Shown: positions 9,401 through 18,830, counted from the stretch's first letter. The stretch is 64,000 bases of DNA from Capnocytophaga sp. ARDL2 (GCF_041530365.1 NZ_CP168034.1:1054001-1118000); one strand, 5' to 3'. Notes: generated from the letters alone by a model not told the origin. Made by a program: numbers and translations.

Positions 9401-9485
9401 CAAGAATGAAGAAGACTTTAGAAAACGATATAATGAATTTGTTTTCAATTTGTTGTCAAGTGATTTTTATCAGCCTCCTTTGTAG
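6477..9485 (+). CDS. hsdR: Type I restriction endonuclease subunit HsdR
   Basis: 1002 residues, normal for HsdR, the ATP-dependent translocase and nuclease of type I systems. The N-terminal nuclease domain has LDLVIFLNG and CELKN (about D138, E151, K153), the PD-(D/E)XK core. Walker A is SAGSGKS near residue 308 and motif II is IIDEAHSGQ near 417, followed by FTATP (motif III). Motif VI is in LSRLNRAK. The start at 6477 follows the putative promoter at 6412. It is split from hsdS by the two accessory pairs, so hsdR probably has its own promoter. Confidence 0.95.
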   Translation: MATFTDTSEKGFQKYIVSQLIHRNQFVESVSNDFDKEFCINTQQLWEFIKNTQPDTYEMIQRKGERSFLVRLNKKIQEEGIIEVLRKGVKHFDKTIQLFYHQPASSLNAKDQQHYQANIFSVTQELVYSPDHANRLDLVIFLNGLPIITCELKNPLTGQTVHNAIRQYQNDRNPKEKLFAFARCMVHFAADTESVFMTTQLGGKNTFFLPFNKGLNQGKPFAPFGAGNPLNPNGLKTHYLWQEILTKNSLANIIDKFAQVVKETNEETKKVKRTMIFPRYHQLTAVRQILAHAKENGIGQKYLIQHSAGSGKSKSIAWLAHQLHGLYDSSGEKHLFDSVIVITDRVVLDKQLNGDIKQFEPIRGIVEHITNQTGSKTNQLKEALANRKKVIVCTIQTFPFLLDEMTDMPTMNFGIIIDEAHSGQSGQTASKMNAVLADKHAETEEEQTLEDKINQLIESRKMIANGSYFAFTATPKNKTLETFGTKSEEIYKDENGEEKHKFYAFNVYSMKQAIEEEFILDVLKNYTTYKSYYKLIKSVEDNPEFDTKQANKKLRAYVEGHEFAIAEKAKIMIDHFHREVKHLINGEAKAMIVTQSIEHAIKYKHAFDQYLKEIKSPYKAIVAFSGTKNLQGIDYNEVEMNNFSEYKTDIPKNFKRSEYRFLIVAEKYQTGFDEPLLHTMYVDKKLAGVQAVQTLSRLNRAKKPYKRDTFVLDFFNTAEDIQEAFSPYYTATILSEETNPNKLNDLVDELEKFEVYTAYQVDHFFEKYIGGENRTQLDPIIDSSVHFFNQLVKEDKIDFKAKVKSFLRVYSYLSKILDFNNIHWEKLFWYLKFLVQKLYIEKNDDLSEGILESIDMESYRPSKNGTENIKLEEVATEIAPIPVEVGGKVADPELDTLENILSIFNQRFGDIEWTDKDKIPKFLAQQLPQEMRTDTHFMRNIRESDRQNARISSDEKVKELMEKYFLSYPGVYNKFKNEEDFRKRYNEFVFNLLSSDFYQPPL

Positions 9486-9754
9486 TAAATGAAAAATATT
9501 TAGCTTAATGTATTTCGTTGCTTTGGGTACTTTGGCAAAGTGTCTTGAAATAATATTAATACTCCGAAAAAAAATTAAACAAAATAAAAAATTGAGATGC
9601 GTTCATAGAATAAGTGCTATGTTTCTATGAGGTTTCAATACGAATAACTCTGAAAATACTATTATGCACTAGACCTATTTTATTGCCCTATGTCAATGGT
9701 TCGGAATGTAAAATACGCTACTTTTGCATCATAGAACGATTAAAATAAAAAAAT
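9486..9754. other. Intergenic region after hsdR
   Basis: No gene seen. It contains TTTGGCAAAGTG (9531-9542), also present in reverse complement at 31191-31202, and a putative -7 element TACTTTTG at 9719-9726 that precedes the pirin gene by about 28 bases. Confidence 0.4.
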
Positions 9755-10649
9755 ATGTCAAACATCGGATTAATTATAGAGGAAAAGGCAGCAGATATCG
9801 GCAACTTTTTGGTAGGAAGATTACTTCCTTTTCGCGAAAAAAGAGCAGTAGGACCTTTTGTATTCATCGACCATATGGGACCTGCCGACCTGAAAGATTA
9901 TCAAAATTTAGATGTGGCTCCACATCCGCATATTGGGCTTTCTACACTTACTTATTTGTTTGAAGGGTCTATTTTTCATAGAGATAGTATCGGTTCGCAA
10001 ATGGAAATTCAGCCTGGGGCAGTCAATTGGATGACGGCAGGAAAAGGCGTAGTGCATTCCGAAAGAACGCCTGATTATCTTAGAAACACCGATAAAAAAC
10101 TACACGGACTCCAAATTTGGGTGGCTCTACCAAAGCATCTGGAAGATTGCGCCCCAAGTTTTCATCACATCGAAGCGGGGGAGCTTCCGCATTGGGAGGA
10201 AAAAGGGGTGCAGGTAAAACTGATTGCTGGAGAGGCTTTTGGGAAGAAATCCCCTGTTCCTGTGCATAGCCCATTATTTTTCATTGAACTGAAAGCCAAG
10301 GAGAAAACCAAACTTCACATCGGTGAAGACCTCTACGGAGAAGCAGCAATGTATGTACTGGAAGGTACGGTGAACATTGAGGGGAACGATTACGGTTCTA
10401 AGCAATTGTTGGTGGCCAAAAACAGTAAGTTATGCGAGTTTGAGATGAACGAAAACAGCACCGTTTACCTTTTCGGAGGGGAGCCTTTCCCAGAGGAACG
10501 ATTTATATTTTGGAATTTCGTAAGCTTCCGACAAAGAGAAAATAGAGAAAGCTAAACAAAACTGGAAAGAACAAAACCACGAAGCCTTCCCAAAAGTCAT
10601 TGACGATGAAGACGATTTCGTGCCACTGCCTAAAATTAGACTGAAGTAA
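9755..10649 (+). pseudogene. Pirin family protein, interrupted by a +1 frameshift
   Basis: The intact frame gives 266 residues with the pirin cupin metal ligands at canonical spacing: HPHIGL (H57, H59) and GVVHSE (H101, E103). Around 10525 the frame breaks at AAGCTTCC. After removing one T the next frame continues SDKEKIEKAKQNWKE to FVPLPKIRLK with a stop at 10647-10649, which restores the expected pirin C-terminus of about 297 residues. Pirins bind Fe and act as quercetinase-like enzymes or redox regulators. It could be a real mutation or a consensus error. Two unrelated-branch pirins lie at 20640 and 43260. Confidence 0.8.
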
Positions 10650-10725
10650 TACTGAATGATCGATAACATTCTTTTGATTTATAAAATTAGTAGTCATAAT
10701 TTATTAGTAATAACGGAAAATATAA

Positions 10726-11844
10726 ATGATGAGAAAGATTATATCTATAACAGCTATATTGTCGTTTATGATAGCTTATTCTCAAACAGGGAAAAAACAA
10801 AGTGATGTACAAAGATATCAATTAAAAGGTAAAGTAAAATCTATCAAAACGGTGGATTCCTTTGGAGAAGCCGAAAAAGAACAAAGTGTTTCTATACAAA
10901 AATTTAACAAAGAAGGATATCTGTTAGAAATAGAAGCAAACACTTCAAAAAGGTCTAAGCTAATCTATAAATATAATGACAAAGGATACTTAACAATGAT
11001 CGAAGACCAATATTCTCCCGAAAAATTCACTTATACCTATGATTCCAAAGACAATCTAATAGAATGGAAATGGTATCATTCGGACGGCAATCGTACTGCA
11101 TCGACCACCTATACATACAATGACAAAGGCATTCTAATAGAAGAAGATGGCTATGATTTGTACTCAAATAGAAAAATTTACAGATATGACAACAAAGGTA
11201 ATAGAATAGAAGAAAGTATCTACCAATCAGATGGGATTCTTTCTTTTAAGATAACTTATAAATACGATGATAAAAACAATCAAGTAGAAGCATACAAATA
11301 CGATTCAAACGAAAATATTAAAGCAAAAGTAATTTTTACATACGATGACAAAGGCAATCAAATAGAAAAAAACAAATACGATTCAAACAGAAATCTTTCC
11401 GCAAGGGTGATTTCTAAATACGACGACAAAGGCAATAAAATAGAGGAAGAAAATGAGTATAACATATCTCAAGGTTTTAAAGAAAGGTATACATTTAGAT
11501 ATGATGACAAAGATAATAAAATAGAAAAAAACATATACAATTCAAGTGGAAGTAGAGTGTGGTATTGTATTTATAAATACGATGACAAAGGCAATCTAAT
11601 AGAAAAAAATGAATGTAGTTCAGATGTAAATCTTTCAAGTTCAAGAGAAACTTTTAAATATGATAAGAAAGGCAATAAAATAGAAGAAAACAAGTATGAT
11701 TCAAACGGAAATATTTCTAAAAAGGCAACCTATAAATATGATAAAAAAGGTAATGAAATAGAACACATAAACTACAAAAAAGTAAAAGACTCTGAAAAAT
11801 TAATCACTATGGAAATACAAAGAAGAGAAATAACTTATTATTAG
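10726..11844 (+). CDS. Secreted YD/RHS-like repeat protein
   Basis: 372 residues; the real start may be the second ATG (10729). The N-terminus is a signal peptide (KIISITAILSFMIAYSQ). From about residue 85 to 360 it is built of repeats of roughly 20-22 residues with the pattern YKYDDKGNxIEENxYDSNGN, the tyrosine/aspartate repeat of RHS/YD beta-strand proteins. There is no RHS core motif and no toxin domain, so this is a repeat-only surface or periplasmic protein, as is common in Bacteroidota. It is followed by the DUF-free gap to 12033. Repeat number may vary between strains. Confidence 0.75.
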   Translation: MMRKIISITAILSFMIAYSQTGKKQSDVQRYQLKGKVKSIKTVDSFGEAEKEQSVSIQKFNKEGYLLEIEANTSKRSKLIYKYNDKGYLTMIEDQYSPEKFTYTYDSKDNLIEWKWYHSDGNRTASTTYTYNDKGILIEEDGYDLYSNRKIYRYDNKGNRIEESIYQSDGILSFKITYKYDDKNNQVEAYKYDSNENIKAKVIFTYDDKGNQIEKNKYDSNRNLSARVISKYDDKGNKIEEENEYNISQGFKERYTFRYDDKDNKIEKNIYNSSGSRVWYCIYKYDDKGNLIEKNECSSDVNLSSSRETFKYDKKGNKIEENKYDSNGNISKKATYKYDKKGNEIEHINYKKVKDSEKLITMEIQRREITYY

Positions 11845-12032
11845 TCGCATCAACTTGACTAAAAATTTCAATATTCTGTTTGTTTCTTTTTAAAAAGAGA
11901 TGAAACCCTTAAAGAAACCATTTATCGTTATTGATAAACAGAAATCTAGTTTCAAAACTTTCTTGACCCATATCAATGAAAAGTACAGCGAAAGTAAATA
12001 TCTTTGTAGCCTAAAAATTAAATATCAAAACA

Positions 12033-12566
12033 ATGAAAATAGTAGCATTTGCAGGAAGTACATCTTCTACTTCCATCAACAAAAAATTAGTAGAACATAC
12101 TCTGACGCACTTTGGAGAAAGCGACATCAACCTGTTGGATTTGAACGACTATTCTATGCCGATTTTCTCTTCCGATGAGGAGAAAAAAGGAACGCCAGAA
12201 CAGGCTCATAAGTTTTTGCAATGTATAGAAGAAGCCGATGCCATCGTTTGCTCGTTTGCAGAACACAACGGAAATTTTGCCGCAGCTTTTAAAAATGTTT
12301 TCGATTGGGCTTCGCGTATTAACAAGAGCGTTTTCCAAAACAAACCAATGCTGATTATGGCAACTTCACCAGGTGGATACGGCGGAAAAAATGTTTTAGA
12401 TGTGGCTCAAAAAACGCTTCCTCACTATGGTGGAAATATCAAAGGAGTGTTTTCTTTGCCAAAGTTTGGTGAAAATTTTGATACCAACGAAGGAATTACC
12501 AATCCTGAATTAAAAGGAGAGCATATCAATACGATAGAAAACTTTAAACAACAAATCGCACAATAG
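12033..12566 (+). CDS. NADPH-dependent FMN reductase family protein
   Basis: 177 residues of flavodoxin-like fold. The FMN phosphate loop is GSTSSTSINKKL near the N-terminus, a central EHNGNFAAAFKNVFDW segment matches the family's EYNxxxPxxLKNxxDW, and SPGGYGGKNVLD contacts the flavin. It probably reduces quinones or dyes with NAD(P)H in the cytosol. A TATCTTTG -7 element at 11999-12006 precedes it. The stop overlaps the start of the acetyltransferase gene, and OsmC follows, so the three form a small redox-stress operon. Confidence 0.85.
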   Translation: MKIVAFAGSTSSTSINKKLVEHTLTHFGESDINLLDLNDYSMPIFSSDEEKKGTPEQAHKFLQCIEEADAIVCSFAEHNGNFAAAFKNVFDWASRINKSVFQNKPMLIMATSPGGYGGKNVLDVAQKTLPHYGGNIKGVFSLPKFGENFDTNEGITNPELKGEHINTIENFKQQIAQ

Positions 12567-12883
12567 TGAAACCTGAATTAGAGCAATTACCATTGGTAAA
12601 AAATGATGAAAAAAATCGTTTTGAACTGGAAAATAATGGTCGTCTTGCCTTTATTGAATTTGAGGAAAGAGACCATTTCATTGCCCTGACACACACCGAA
12701 GCCGCAGCGGAATTGGCAGGAACGGGAACAGCCGCAGCATTGGTAGAAAAAACGCTACACTACATCGAAGAAAGCGGAAAACAACTGATGCCGTATTGTC
12801 CGTATGTGTTTGCATTCATCCAAAAACATCCCGAATGGAAACGCATCGTAAGTCCAAAATTCCCCGCTTACGATAAATTGTAG
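12566..12883 (+). CDS. Small GNAT-like N-acetyltransferase (YjdJ-type)
   Basis: 105 residues with a GTG start overlapping the preceding TAG stop. The fold pattern is that of short GCN5-related acetyltransferases: strand with GRLAFIEFEE, ALTHTEAAAELAGTGTAAALVEKTLHYIEE (acetyl-CoA loop and helix), then MPYCPYVFAFIQKHPEW. These single-domain proteins have unknown substrates. Coupling to the reductase gene suggests a shared stress role. Confidence 0.8.
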   Translation: MKPELEQLPLVKNDEKNRFELENNGRLAFIEFEERDHFIALTHTEAAAELAGTGTAAALVEKTLHYIEESGKQLMPYCPYVFAFIQKHPEWKRIVSPKFPAYDKL

Positions 12884-12954
12884 GCAAAAAGCAATAAAAA
12901 TAGTTAGTATAATTAGCTTATTGCTTATGGCATATAGCTCAAAGTTTAAAAAAA

Positions 12955-13350
12955 ATGAAAGCAAGTGTAAAAGCAACATTAGGAAAAACCAATTTCTATA
13001 CGGAAATTGTAGCAGGTGAAAATAAGATAATTACCGACGAGCCCGTAAGTTTGGGCGGACAAAACAAGGGTTTTAACCCGCTGGAAGTATTGGCGAGTTC
13101 GTTGGCAAGTTGCACGGCTGCCACTTTGAAAATATTTATGGATCGCAAGGAATGGGAAGTGGAAAGCATTGAAATAGATGTAGATATAGAAAACAACACC
13201 ACCGAACGCCAAGCGGTATTTACCCGAAAAATACATTTCAACGGCAATCTGGACGAAAAACAAATCGAAAGACTGCACAAAGTAGCAGAATCTTGCCCAA
13301 TACACAAGCTACTTACCAATCAGGTAGAAATACAAACCGAAATCGTATAA
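12955..13350 (+). CDS. OsmC/Ohr family peroxide-resistance protein
   Basis: 131 residues with the two family cysteines: C53 in SSLASCTAATL and C114 in ESCPIHKLL. These form the redox-active pair that reduces organic hydroperoxides in OsmC/Ohr proteins. GGQNKGFNPLEVLASSL matches the conserved N-terminal region that supplies the arginine/glutamate side of the site. Cytosolic; last gene of the FMN reductase operon. Confidence 0.88.
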   Translation: MKASVKATLGKTNFYTEIVAGENKIITDEPVSLGGQNKGFNPLEVLASSLASCTAATLKIFMDRKEWEVESIEIDVDIENNTTERQAVFTRKIHFNGNLDEKQIERLHKVAESCPIHKLLTNQVEIQTEIV

Positions 13351-13364
13351 GTTTCGTAAGGTTT

Positions 13365-13389
13365 AAAAGTCGGTTAAAAACCGACTTTT
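13365..13389. terminator. Bidirectional terminator between osmC and the minus-strand R-M island
   Basis: AAAAGTCGGTT and AACCGACTTTT form a perfect 11-bp stem around a 3-base loop with a T-run on the plus side and an A-run on the other. It serves both converging transcripts. Confidence 0.85.
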
Positions 13390-13396
13390 TTACTAA

Positions 13397-14101
13397 TTAA
13401 CTAATACTTTTTGATAGTTTTAGAATTAAGTTTCTCCAATCCCTAAGTTGCATTTCTGGATATTTATTTTTGTAAAACTCTGCAACTAATTGCATTGCTG
13501 TCAGAGTTCGGTTTTCCTTGATGAGTGGCAATAATTGATTGATGATTTTTTGGTCAGTAATTTTTTCTAATTTGTTACTTTTAACGATTGTGTTTTTTGG
13601 TTTTGGCGATTCGTTTTCAAGAGGAAAGAACGAATCTATTTGTTCAAAAAACGAAACTAAATCCCAACGTTTAAATAATATAGGCTCGTCATTATTTTTT
13701 AGTTTTTTGCGTAAAAATTCTCCGAAAACCACTTCGTCTTGAAAAAATTGACGGGAATAGAACGATACACTTTTCTTTTCGTTCAATCTTGATTTAGCAA
13801 TGTGAAAATTCCAACAAACCAATACATCATTTTTTTGGTCATAACCAAAAAACACAAAAGGATTTGGCGATTTTTTGATTTCATCAAATTCATCACGAAT
13901 AGGCAATTGAGCTCGTGTGGTGTCTGGGCGGTCTTTAAAATATGCCGAAGATAGATTTTTTACATATACATAATACTCAACCTCTTTAAATTTCATTAAA
14001 AAAGGCTGTGTTCCACTAATAAACTGAAAATCAGATGATTTTTTTAATACTTCCAACATCAATTGTTTTAGTGTTTCAGGGTAAATTTTCTCTATCTTCA
14101 T
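13397..14101 (-). CDS. Unknown protein at the end of the GHKL/Z1 R-M operon
   Basis: 234 residues; its start overlaps the end of the PD-(D/E)XK gene by four bases, so it belongs to the operon. The middle contains VYVKNLSSAYF, RAQLP, and PNPFVFFGYDQKNDVLVCWNF followed by YSRQ. The C-terminal 70 residues look like a separate small helical domain. I do not recognise a named family with certainty. A restriction endonuclease or a modified-base reader are reasonable guesses from position alone. Confidence 0.6.
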   Translation of the reverse strand: MKIEKIYPETLKQLMLEVLKKSSDFQFISGTQPFLMKFKEVEYYVYVKNLSSAYFKDRPDTTRAQLPIRDEFDEIKKSPNPFVFFGYDQKNDVLVCWNFHIAKSRLNEKKSVSFYSRQFFQDEVVFGEFLRKKLKNNDEPILFKRWDLVSFFEQIDSFFPLENESPKPKNTIVKSNKLEKITDQKIINQLLPLIKENRTLTAMQLVAEFYKNKYPEMQLRDWRNLILKLSKSIS

Positions 14102-15081
14102 ATTTTTAAACTCTTAAAAAGTGAACTATCTGAAAAGTATATTTGCTTCTCTTTTAATGTATTACAGTAAGACAAATCGACATCAAATCTTACATTATTT
14201 ACTCCTTTCGGAATGGTTTTGGAGTCAATCGAAGGGACATCTTTAAAATCGTAAAATGCCAAAGTATCAATACCTTGCTGATAGTCAAAATAGGTATCAA
14301 ATGCGTTTTCTAAATTATTGCTTAATGTATAGGCTACAACTTCCTTTAATCTTATTTGTAAGTCAGAACTTTTTAGTCTTTTACAAATATTGTTTATCAA
14401 ATCAAAAATCGTTTTTCCCTGTCCTGTTTCTATTACAAAAACGGAAGCAATCCACAAATTGGAATGAACATTTGGGTTGAGTTGCTCTGATGAAAACCTA
14501 TGTATTCTGTTTGACTTTGAGGTGCTTTTCACTTCTATTTTATCTTTTCCGTCGTTGAAATCAAATTTGCTTTGAGGTGAAATATGCCACGACTGAATGA
14601 GATATTCGGGATTTTCGGATTGTTCTATTACAAGCAGTTCTGCCCAAAGACCTTGAAGTGTTTTGCGTGGTGGTTGGCTGAATTTACTAAACAATTCCAC
14701 CAACTTTTGTATTTCGGACTTTAATTGCTTGTGTGTTGGCTCGTCCGAAAGTTTTGCAATGACTAAGGCTACAATGTCAATAAAATATTTTTGAAAATCA
14801 ATATTAATTGTTTTTAAAGAAATGATTGAATATACATTTTCTGACTGAAAATCATATTCATATAACTTACACGAACGATAAAATTGAACCGATATTTTTT
14901 CAAGATTGACATCAATCATCGGATTCACATCATTGCAAGAAATAAAAAATAGTGGATAACCCTCTATTGAAATGCCTATTTTGTGTTTTTTACTGAAAGG
15001 CAAGGAAGCAACCGAATAAAGACCTGTTTTACTCGGTTGTTGTTGTAATTTTCTGAATATTTCAAAAATAGAATCTTTCAT
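14098..15081 (-). CDS. PD-(D/E)XK motif protein (DUF4420-like)
   Basis: 327 residues. LQGLWAELLVIE (E148) and FDFNDGKDKIEVKSTSK (D174/D176, E183, K185) form a clear PD-(D/E)XK nuclease core. This matches the DUF4420 proteins that travel with Z1 and GHKL ATPases in restriction-modification islands, where they are the likely DNA-cutting subunit. The 5-base gap to the Z1 gene upstream shows co-transcription. Confidence 0.82.
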   Translation of the reverse strand: MKDSIFEIFRKLQQQPSKTGLYSVASLPFSKKHKIGISIEGYPLFFISCNDVNPMIDVNLEKISVQFYRSCKLYEYDFQSENVYSIISLKTINIDFQKYFIDIVALVIAKLSDEPTHKQLKSEIQKLVELFSKFSQPPRKTLQGLWAELLVIEQSENPEYLIQSWHISPQSKFDFNDGKDKIEVKSTSKSNRIHRFSSEQLNPNVHSNLWIASVFVIETGQGKTIFDLINNICKRLKSSDLQIRLKEVVAYTLSNNLENAFDTYFDYQQGIDTLAFYDFKDVPSIDSKTIPKGVNNVRFDVDLSYCNTLKEKQIYFSDSSLFKSLKI

Positions 15082-15086
15082 TTACA

Positions 15087-17282
15087 TTAATTTTCATTTG
15101 CTACATAATCCACAGCGAAATCTTTTGGGTAATAAATAGCCAAAGTATAAGCCTCTTTTCCGTTCCATTTCATAGATTCGGATTTGAGTTTTACTTTGTG
15201 AATTTGAATACAAATTGAATCTTCAAACTTTATATGAGAATCCCCAGGGTAAGGATTTGAGGTAGCAGTCCCTGAACGCCCTGAATGCAATTCTTTTAAT
15301 CGTTCTGTATTTTCATCAAAAGCACGCTCACGAGCATCACCTGCGTATGCCATTTGAATAATGTATGCGTATTGCAAAGGCGATTTTTCTTTGTTGGCGA
15401 GATATTTCAAATAGCGAATAGTTGCTTGTTTTCTTGCGGCATCAGGCATATTTGAAAACTTGAAATTCGACAAAAACTCTATTACTGTTTGTATAGTTAA
15501 CTTTACATAAAGATGATTTCTGTCAGGTGTCCCATAGTCTTTTTCGTTTGTAAACGATTGGTTTTTAATGAAATTTTCTACAAAAACTTTATTTTCTTCA
15601 ATATTTTGGAAAGCGTTCATCTTACGCCAACCTTTGAGTTTGGTATTTACGGTATTTGCTGTTAGTATGTTTTTTCGTGTAGCATTGAGTTTTGGAGTAA
15701 TCAAAAGTAATTGTTCTACTTCTTCAATACTCGATTTTTCTTTGAGCCATTGACGCATTTCCTCTTCGTGTTGTACATATTCGGTATATTCCAAAATGGT
15801 ATCTTCTGGGAGATATACTCTACACGATTTGAGATAATTAAGTTTGTATCCAAAGAAACGACATCTTTGCTGAATAGTGTCGGCAGTGGATTTGCTTACG
15901 CTATATCTCGGCATATAGGTAACTGCCAAGTTTTCAACGGTAAATCCTCTATTGAGCATTTCAGCACCTACCAAAATATGTGATGAATATCCATTCCAAT
16001 CAATTTCTTTATCTGAACCTTGTTTTTTGGTTCTACTGATTATCAATTCAATATTAGTGTCAAAAATCACATCTTGTAAATGTGGTAACATTTCTTCAAA
16101 TGAAGGAATTTTATCTTCCGAAGGATTATAAAATTTGATTACTTCTGGATATATTTTTTTGAAAGAATTAACCAAATCTATCTTTGCAAAGTCATTCTCT
16201 TCGCTTGTGATTTGTTCTGTCCACATTTGAATTAAATCTGTAATCCAACCGTGAAAAGTTTCGCTTGCATCTTGGTCTTTATCAGCGTGAACCATCATTG
16301 ACAAAAAGTGTTCTTTTTGCCAAATTTTTACAACCAAAGCAACATTCATTAAGTGAATTTGCAAGGCTTCAATCAATGTTTTTGGACAATTCTCTAATTT
16401 GTTCTTTTTGCTATTAAAAACCTCATTTTCAGGAATGGTCAAAACCAATTCTGTATGGTCAACAAAAAAGGTTTTTCCTCCTGTATATTTCTTTCCTGGT
16501 GTGAGTACCGTATGATATTTAGGAGAAAGTAAATCCAACATACTAATCAATAGAGGTCCTTGAGGAGTTGCCGTATATTGAATGTAAGAATGATTTGGAA
16601 TAGAGGATTTTAACTTTAAAATACTGCTGTATGTAGTTGTATAATCATCATCTTCCCATTCTTCTGATTTACTATTTTTATATGCAAATCCGTTCAAACT
16701 TGCTTGGTCTGCTTCATCATCAATTATTAGAACTCCATTATTTTTGAGAATCGCTTTTATTTGATTTGAATTGAAAATTTCAGTGAGGTTATTAATGTAT
16801 TTATGATGTTTCAAAACCGTTATTAAAATTGTTGGTTTTGTGCTTAATTGCAAAGCATTTGTTATTTGCTGTACATCTTTTAGTGTTGGATTTTCAAATG
16901 ATTTGTAATATTTACTATTAGCTCCGTTGTTTATCAAATCTTTTTTTAATCGCTTTGTAGTTTGCGTTAGAAGATTTGTTTTTGTACCTGCAAAATAAAC
17001 AATAATTTTAAAACCATTATCATTTGCCATTGCTGATAAAGTAGTGAAAGACATAGTTTTACCACTTTGCACATATCCAAATACAAGATTTGTTGTAGAT
17101 TGAGATTCGTCCAAATTCGGATTGGTACAATGTGAAAGTATATCAGATGTTTCTGACAATAAACTATTTAATTCATCTTCGTCAAGTTTATTTTTCAAAC
17201 GACTGACAAGTTCAGTTGTTCTATCTCCAATAACCGGTTTAAATTTTTCCTTATCGTTTGAATTTAATATTTGTATTTCCAT
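15087..17282 (-). CDS. Z1 domain superfamily-II helicase-like ATPase
   Basis: 731 residues. Walker A is GYVQSGKT (about residues 69-76), motif II is IIDDEADQAS (near 188), and YTATPQGPLL serves as motif III. The Z1 domain signature occurs around GAEMLNRGFTVENLAVTYMPR and TIQQRCRFFGYK, the arginine-finger region. Z1 ATPases are predicted DNA translocases or remodelers in R-M islands with MutL/MORC-like ATPases. The ATG lies one base beyond the end of the GHKL gene, so translation is coupled. Confidence 0.9.
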   Translation of the reverse strand: MEIQILNSNDKEKFKPVIGDRTTELVSRLKNKLDEDELNSLLSETSDILSHCTNPNLDESQSTTNLVFGYVQSGKTMSFTTLSAMANDNGFKIIVYFAGTKTNLLTQTTKRLKKDLINNGANSKYYKSFENPTLKDVQQITNALQLSTKPTILITVLKHHKYINNLTEIFNSNQIKAILKNNGVLIIDDEADQASLNGFAYKNSKSEEWEDDDYTTTYSSILKLKSSIPNHSYIQYTATPQGPLLISMLDLLSPKYHTVLTPGKKYTGGKTFFVDHTELVLTIPENEVFNSKKNKLENCPKTLIEALQIHLMNVALVVKIWQKEHFLSMMVHADKDQDASETFHGWITDLIQMWTEQITSEENDFAKIDLVNSFKKIYPEVIKFYNPSEDKIPSFEEMLPHLQDVIFDTNIELIISRTKKQGSDKEIDWNGYSSHILVGAEMLNRGFTVENLAVTYMPRYSVSKSTADTIQQRCRFFGYKLNYLKSCRVYLPEDTILEYTEYVQHEEEMRQWLKEKSSIEEVEQLLLITPKLNATRKNILTANTVNTKLKGWRKMNAFQNIEENKVFVENFIKNQSFTNEKDYGTPDRNHLYVKLTIQTVIEFLSNFKFSNMPDAARKQATIRYLKYLANKEKSPLQYAYIIQMAYAGDARERAFDENTERLKELHSGRSGTATSNPYPGDSHIKFEDSICIQIHKVKLKSESMKWNGKEAYTLAIYYPKDFAVDYVANEN

Positions 17283-17283
17283 A

Positions 17284-18810
17284 TTAATGGTTTATATAAT
17301 TGTTGAACAAAAGTCTAATATTTGAAGCGTTTGTTGTACCTCTATTTGGTGCCATAATTTCAGCCAAAGCAAGTGCTTTAAAAACTGAAACTATGGGATG
17401 ATAATTATTCGATTTTTTAAATATATCAAAATGTGTAAAAAATGAGTGAGCAAGATTTATTTTACAAACAACTGTCTTGTTGTTTTCTGTGTCAAATAGA
17501 TTTTCACTTTTTTCCATTACTACGGAATATAATTTATCTGACATTTCCTCTTGTACCAAATCAACTTTTATGGTATAATCTTCGCCATTCAGTTGAAAAG
17601 AATCTGAATGTGTGCTAATTGTAGAAGCCGACAAAATAGATTCCTCAGATTTTTTAGTATGTTGAGTATCATCTATTTTCATTTCAGCCTCTTGCATTCG
17701 TTTCGTTAATTCACGAGGTTTAATGGCTTTTTTTAAAGATTTGGTGATGCCTTTTGCTATTTTTGTAATTTCCTCTTTTGCTCGTTGTCTGTAATTTTCT
17801 GCTTGACCATACAAATCAAATTCTGCATTTGTCAATTCATCTTTCAATCCACTGATGAAAACTTCCAAGTTTTCTTCATCTCTAAATTTGTTTTTGTTAA
17901 ATGATACCTCAAACCCTTCGAGTTCTATTTCTCCAAAAATTCTTTTGTATCTCGGAGAACCAACTTGACCGCATAATGTAGGTGGAAAATATTTCTCTTC
18001 AATAATTCTTCCTCTTCGCATTAGTGCAATACCATTTGCAGCTTGTTGCATTGTTTTTAAAATAGCTATAAAACCTTTGGCTTTATAATCTCCAAGTTCA
18101 AAATCTATTTCTTTTTTCCAATAAACATCTTCTTTGTCAGGCGTTTTATAATATGGAGCGGTTAATATTTCATACTCTGGATGACTTAATAATTCGTCAT
18201 TTACATAAATATCAATTTCATTATTTCGGATGAACTTTCGATAAAAACTTGATAAATGTCGTCTGATTTTATCCATTTGATTAACAGATGGTGCTTGGTC
18301 TGAAAGATTAGATAAAACTATTTTTGTATAATGTTCGTTAATAGGTTTGTCTGATAGAGTAACAAATAATTCTTCTTTGTTTTCTTTTATCACTTTTTTC
18401 AAATCAAATTCAACATATCTTTCTACTTTTTCGCCTAATGCTTTTGTATAAACACACCAATTGTCGGCTAACCATACAGAAGCCGTTTTCATTCCCATTC
18501 CAAATTCATTCAAACCTGTTTTATCAATAGGAATATGAGCAGGTTCAAAGGCTTTCTGATAGCTTTTAGTGTTGATTCCAGCTGCGTTATCAATAATAGT
18601 AATTGTTCTCTTTTCCCAATCAATATTAATCCTAACTTCTAATTTGTAATTAGGCTCTATTTTGTGCAAAATATCTTTGTTATTTAAATAACTTTGCAAG
18701 GAGTTATCAACATATTCACCCAATGCAAATGAAACAGTATTGTTCAAAGCTCGGAATGTTGAATATACATTAGGCTGTAAAGCAATTGATACTTTTTCGA
18801 TTTGATTCAT
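17284..18810 (-). CDS. GHKL (MutL/MORC/Hsp90-like) ATP-binding protein
   Basis: 508 residues with a full Bergerat ATP fold at the N-terminus. The N box is GEYVDNSLQS (E32, D35, N36), the G1 box TIIDNAAGI (D74, G78), and the G2 box NEFGMGMKTAS (residues 101-111). The C-terminal half has a charged helical region and no MutL endonuclease motif. Such ATPases are known partners of Z1 helicases and methyltransferases in restriction-modification islands, where ATP-driven dimer closure is thought to gate restriction. Confidence 0.88.
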   Translation of the reverse strand: MNQIEKVSIALQPNVYSTFRALNNTVSFALGEYVDNSLQSYLNNKDILHKIEPNYKLEVRINIDWEKRTITIIDNAAGINTKSYQKAFEPAHIPIDKTGLNEFGMGMKTASVWLADNWCVYTKALGEKVERYVEFDLKKVIKENKEELFVTLSDKPINEHYTKIVLSNLSDQAPSVNQMDKIRRHLSSFYRKFIRNNEIDIYVNDELLSHPEYEILTAPYYKTPDKEDVYWKKEIDFELGDYKAKGFIAILKTMQQAANGIALMRRGRIIEEKYFPPTLCGQVGSPRYKRIFGEIELEGFEVSFNKNKFRDEENLEVFISGLKDELTNAEFDLYGQAENYRQRAKEEITKIAKGITKSLKKAIKPRELTKRMQEAEMKIDDTQHTKKSEESILSASTISTHSDSFQLNGEDYTIKVDLVQEEMSDKLYSVVMEKSENLFDTENNKTVVCKINLAHSFFTHFDIFKKSNNYHPIVSVFKALALAEIMAPNRGTTNASNIRLLFNNYINH

Positions 18811-18830
18811 TTTACCTTATTACATAAACA

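Noticed and set aside
11900..12178. 92-residue open frame upstream of the FMN reductase
   Set aside because: It overlaps the reductase start and its promoter, with no protein-like pattern.
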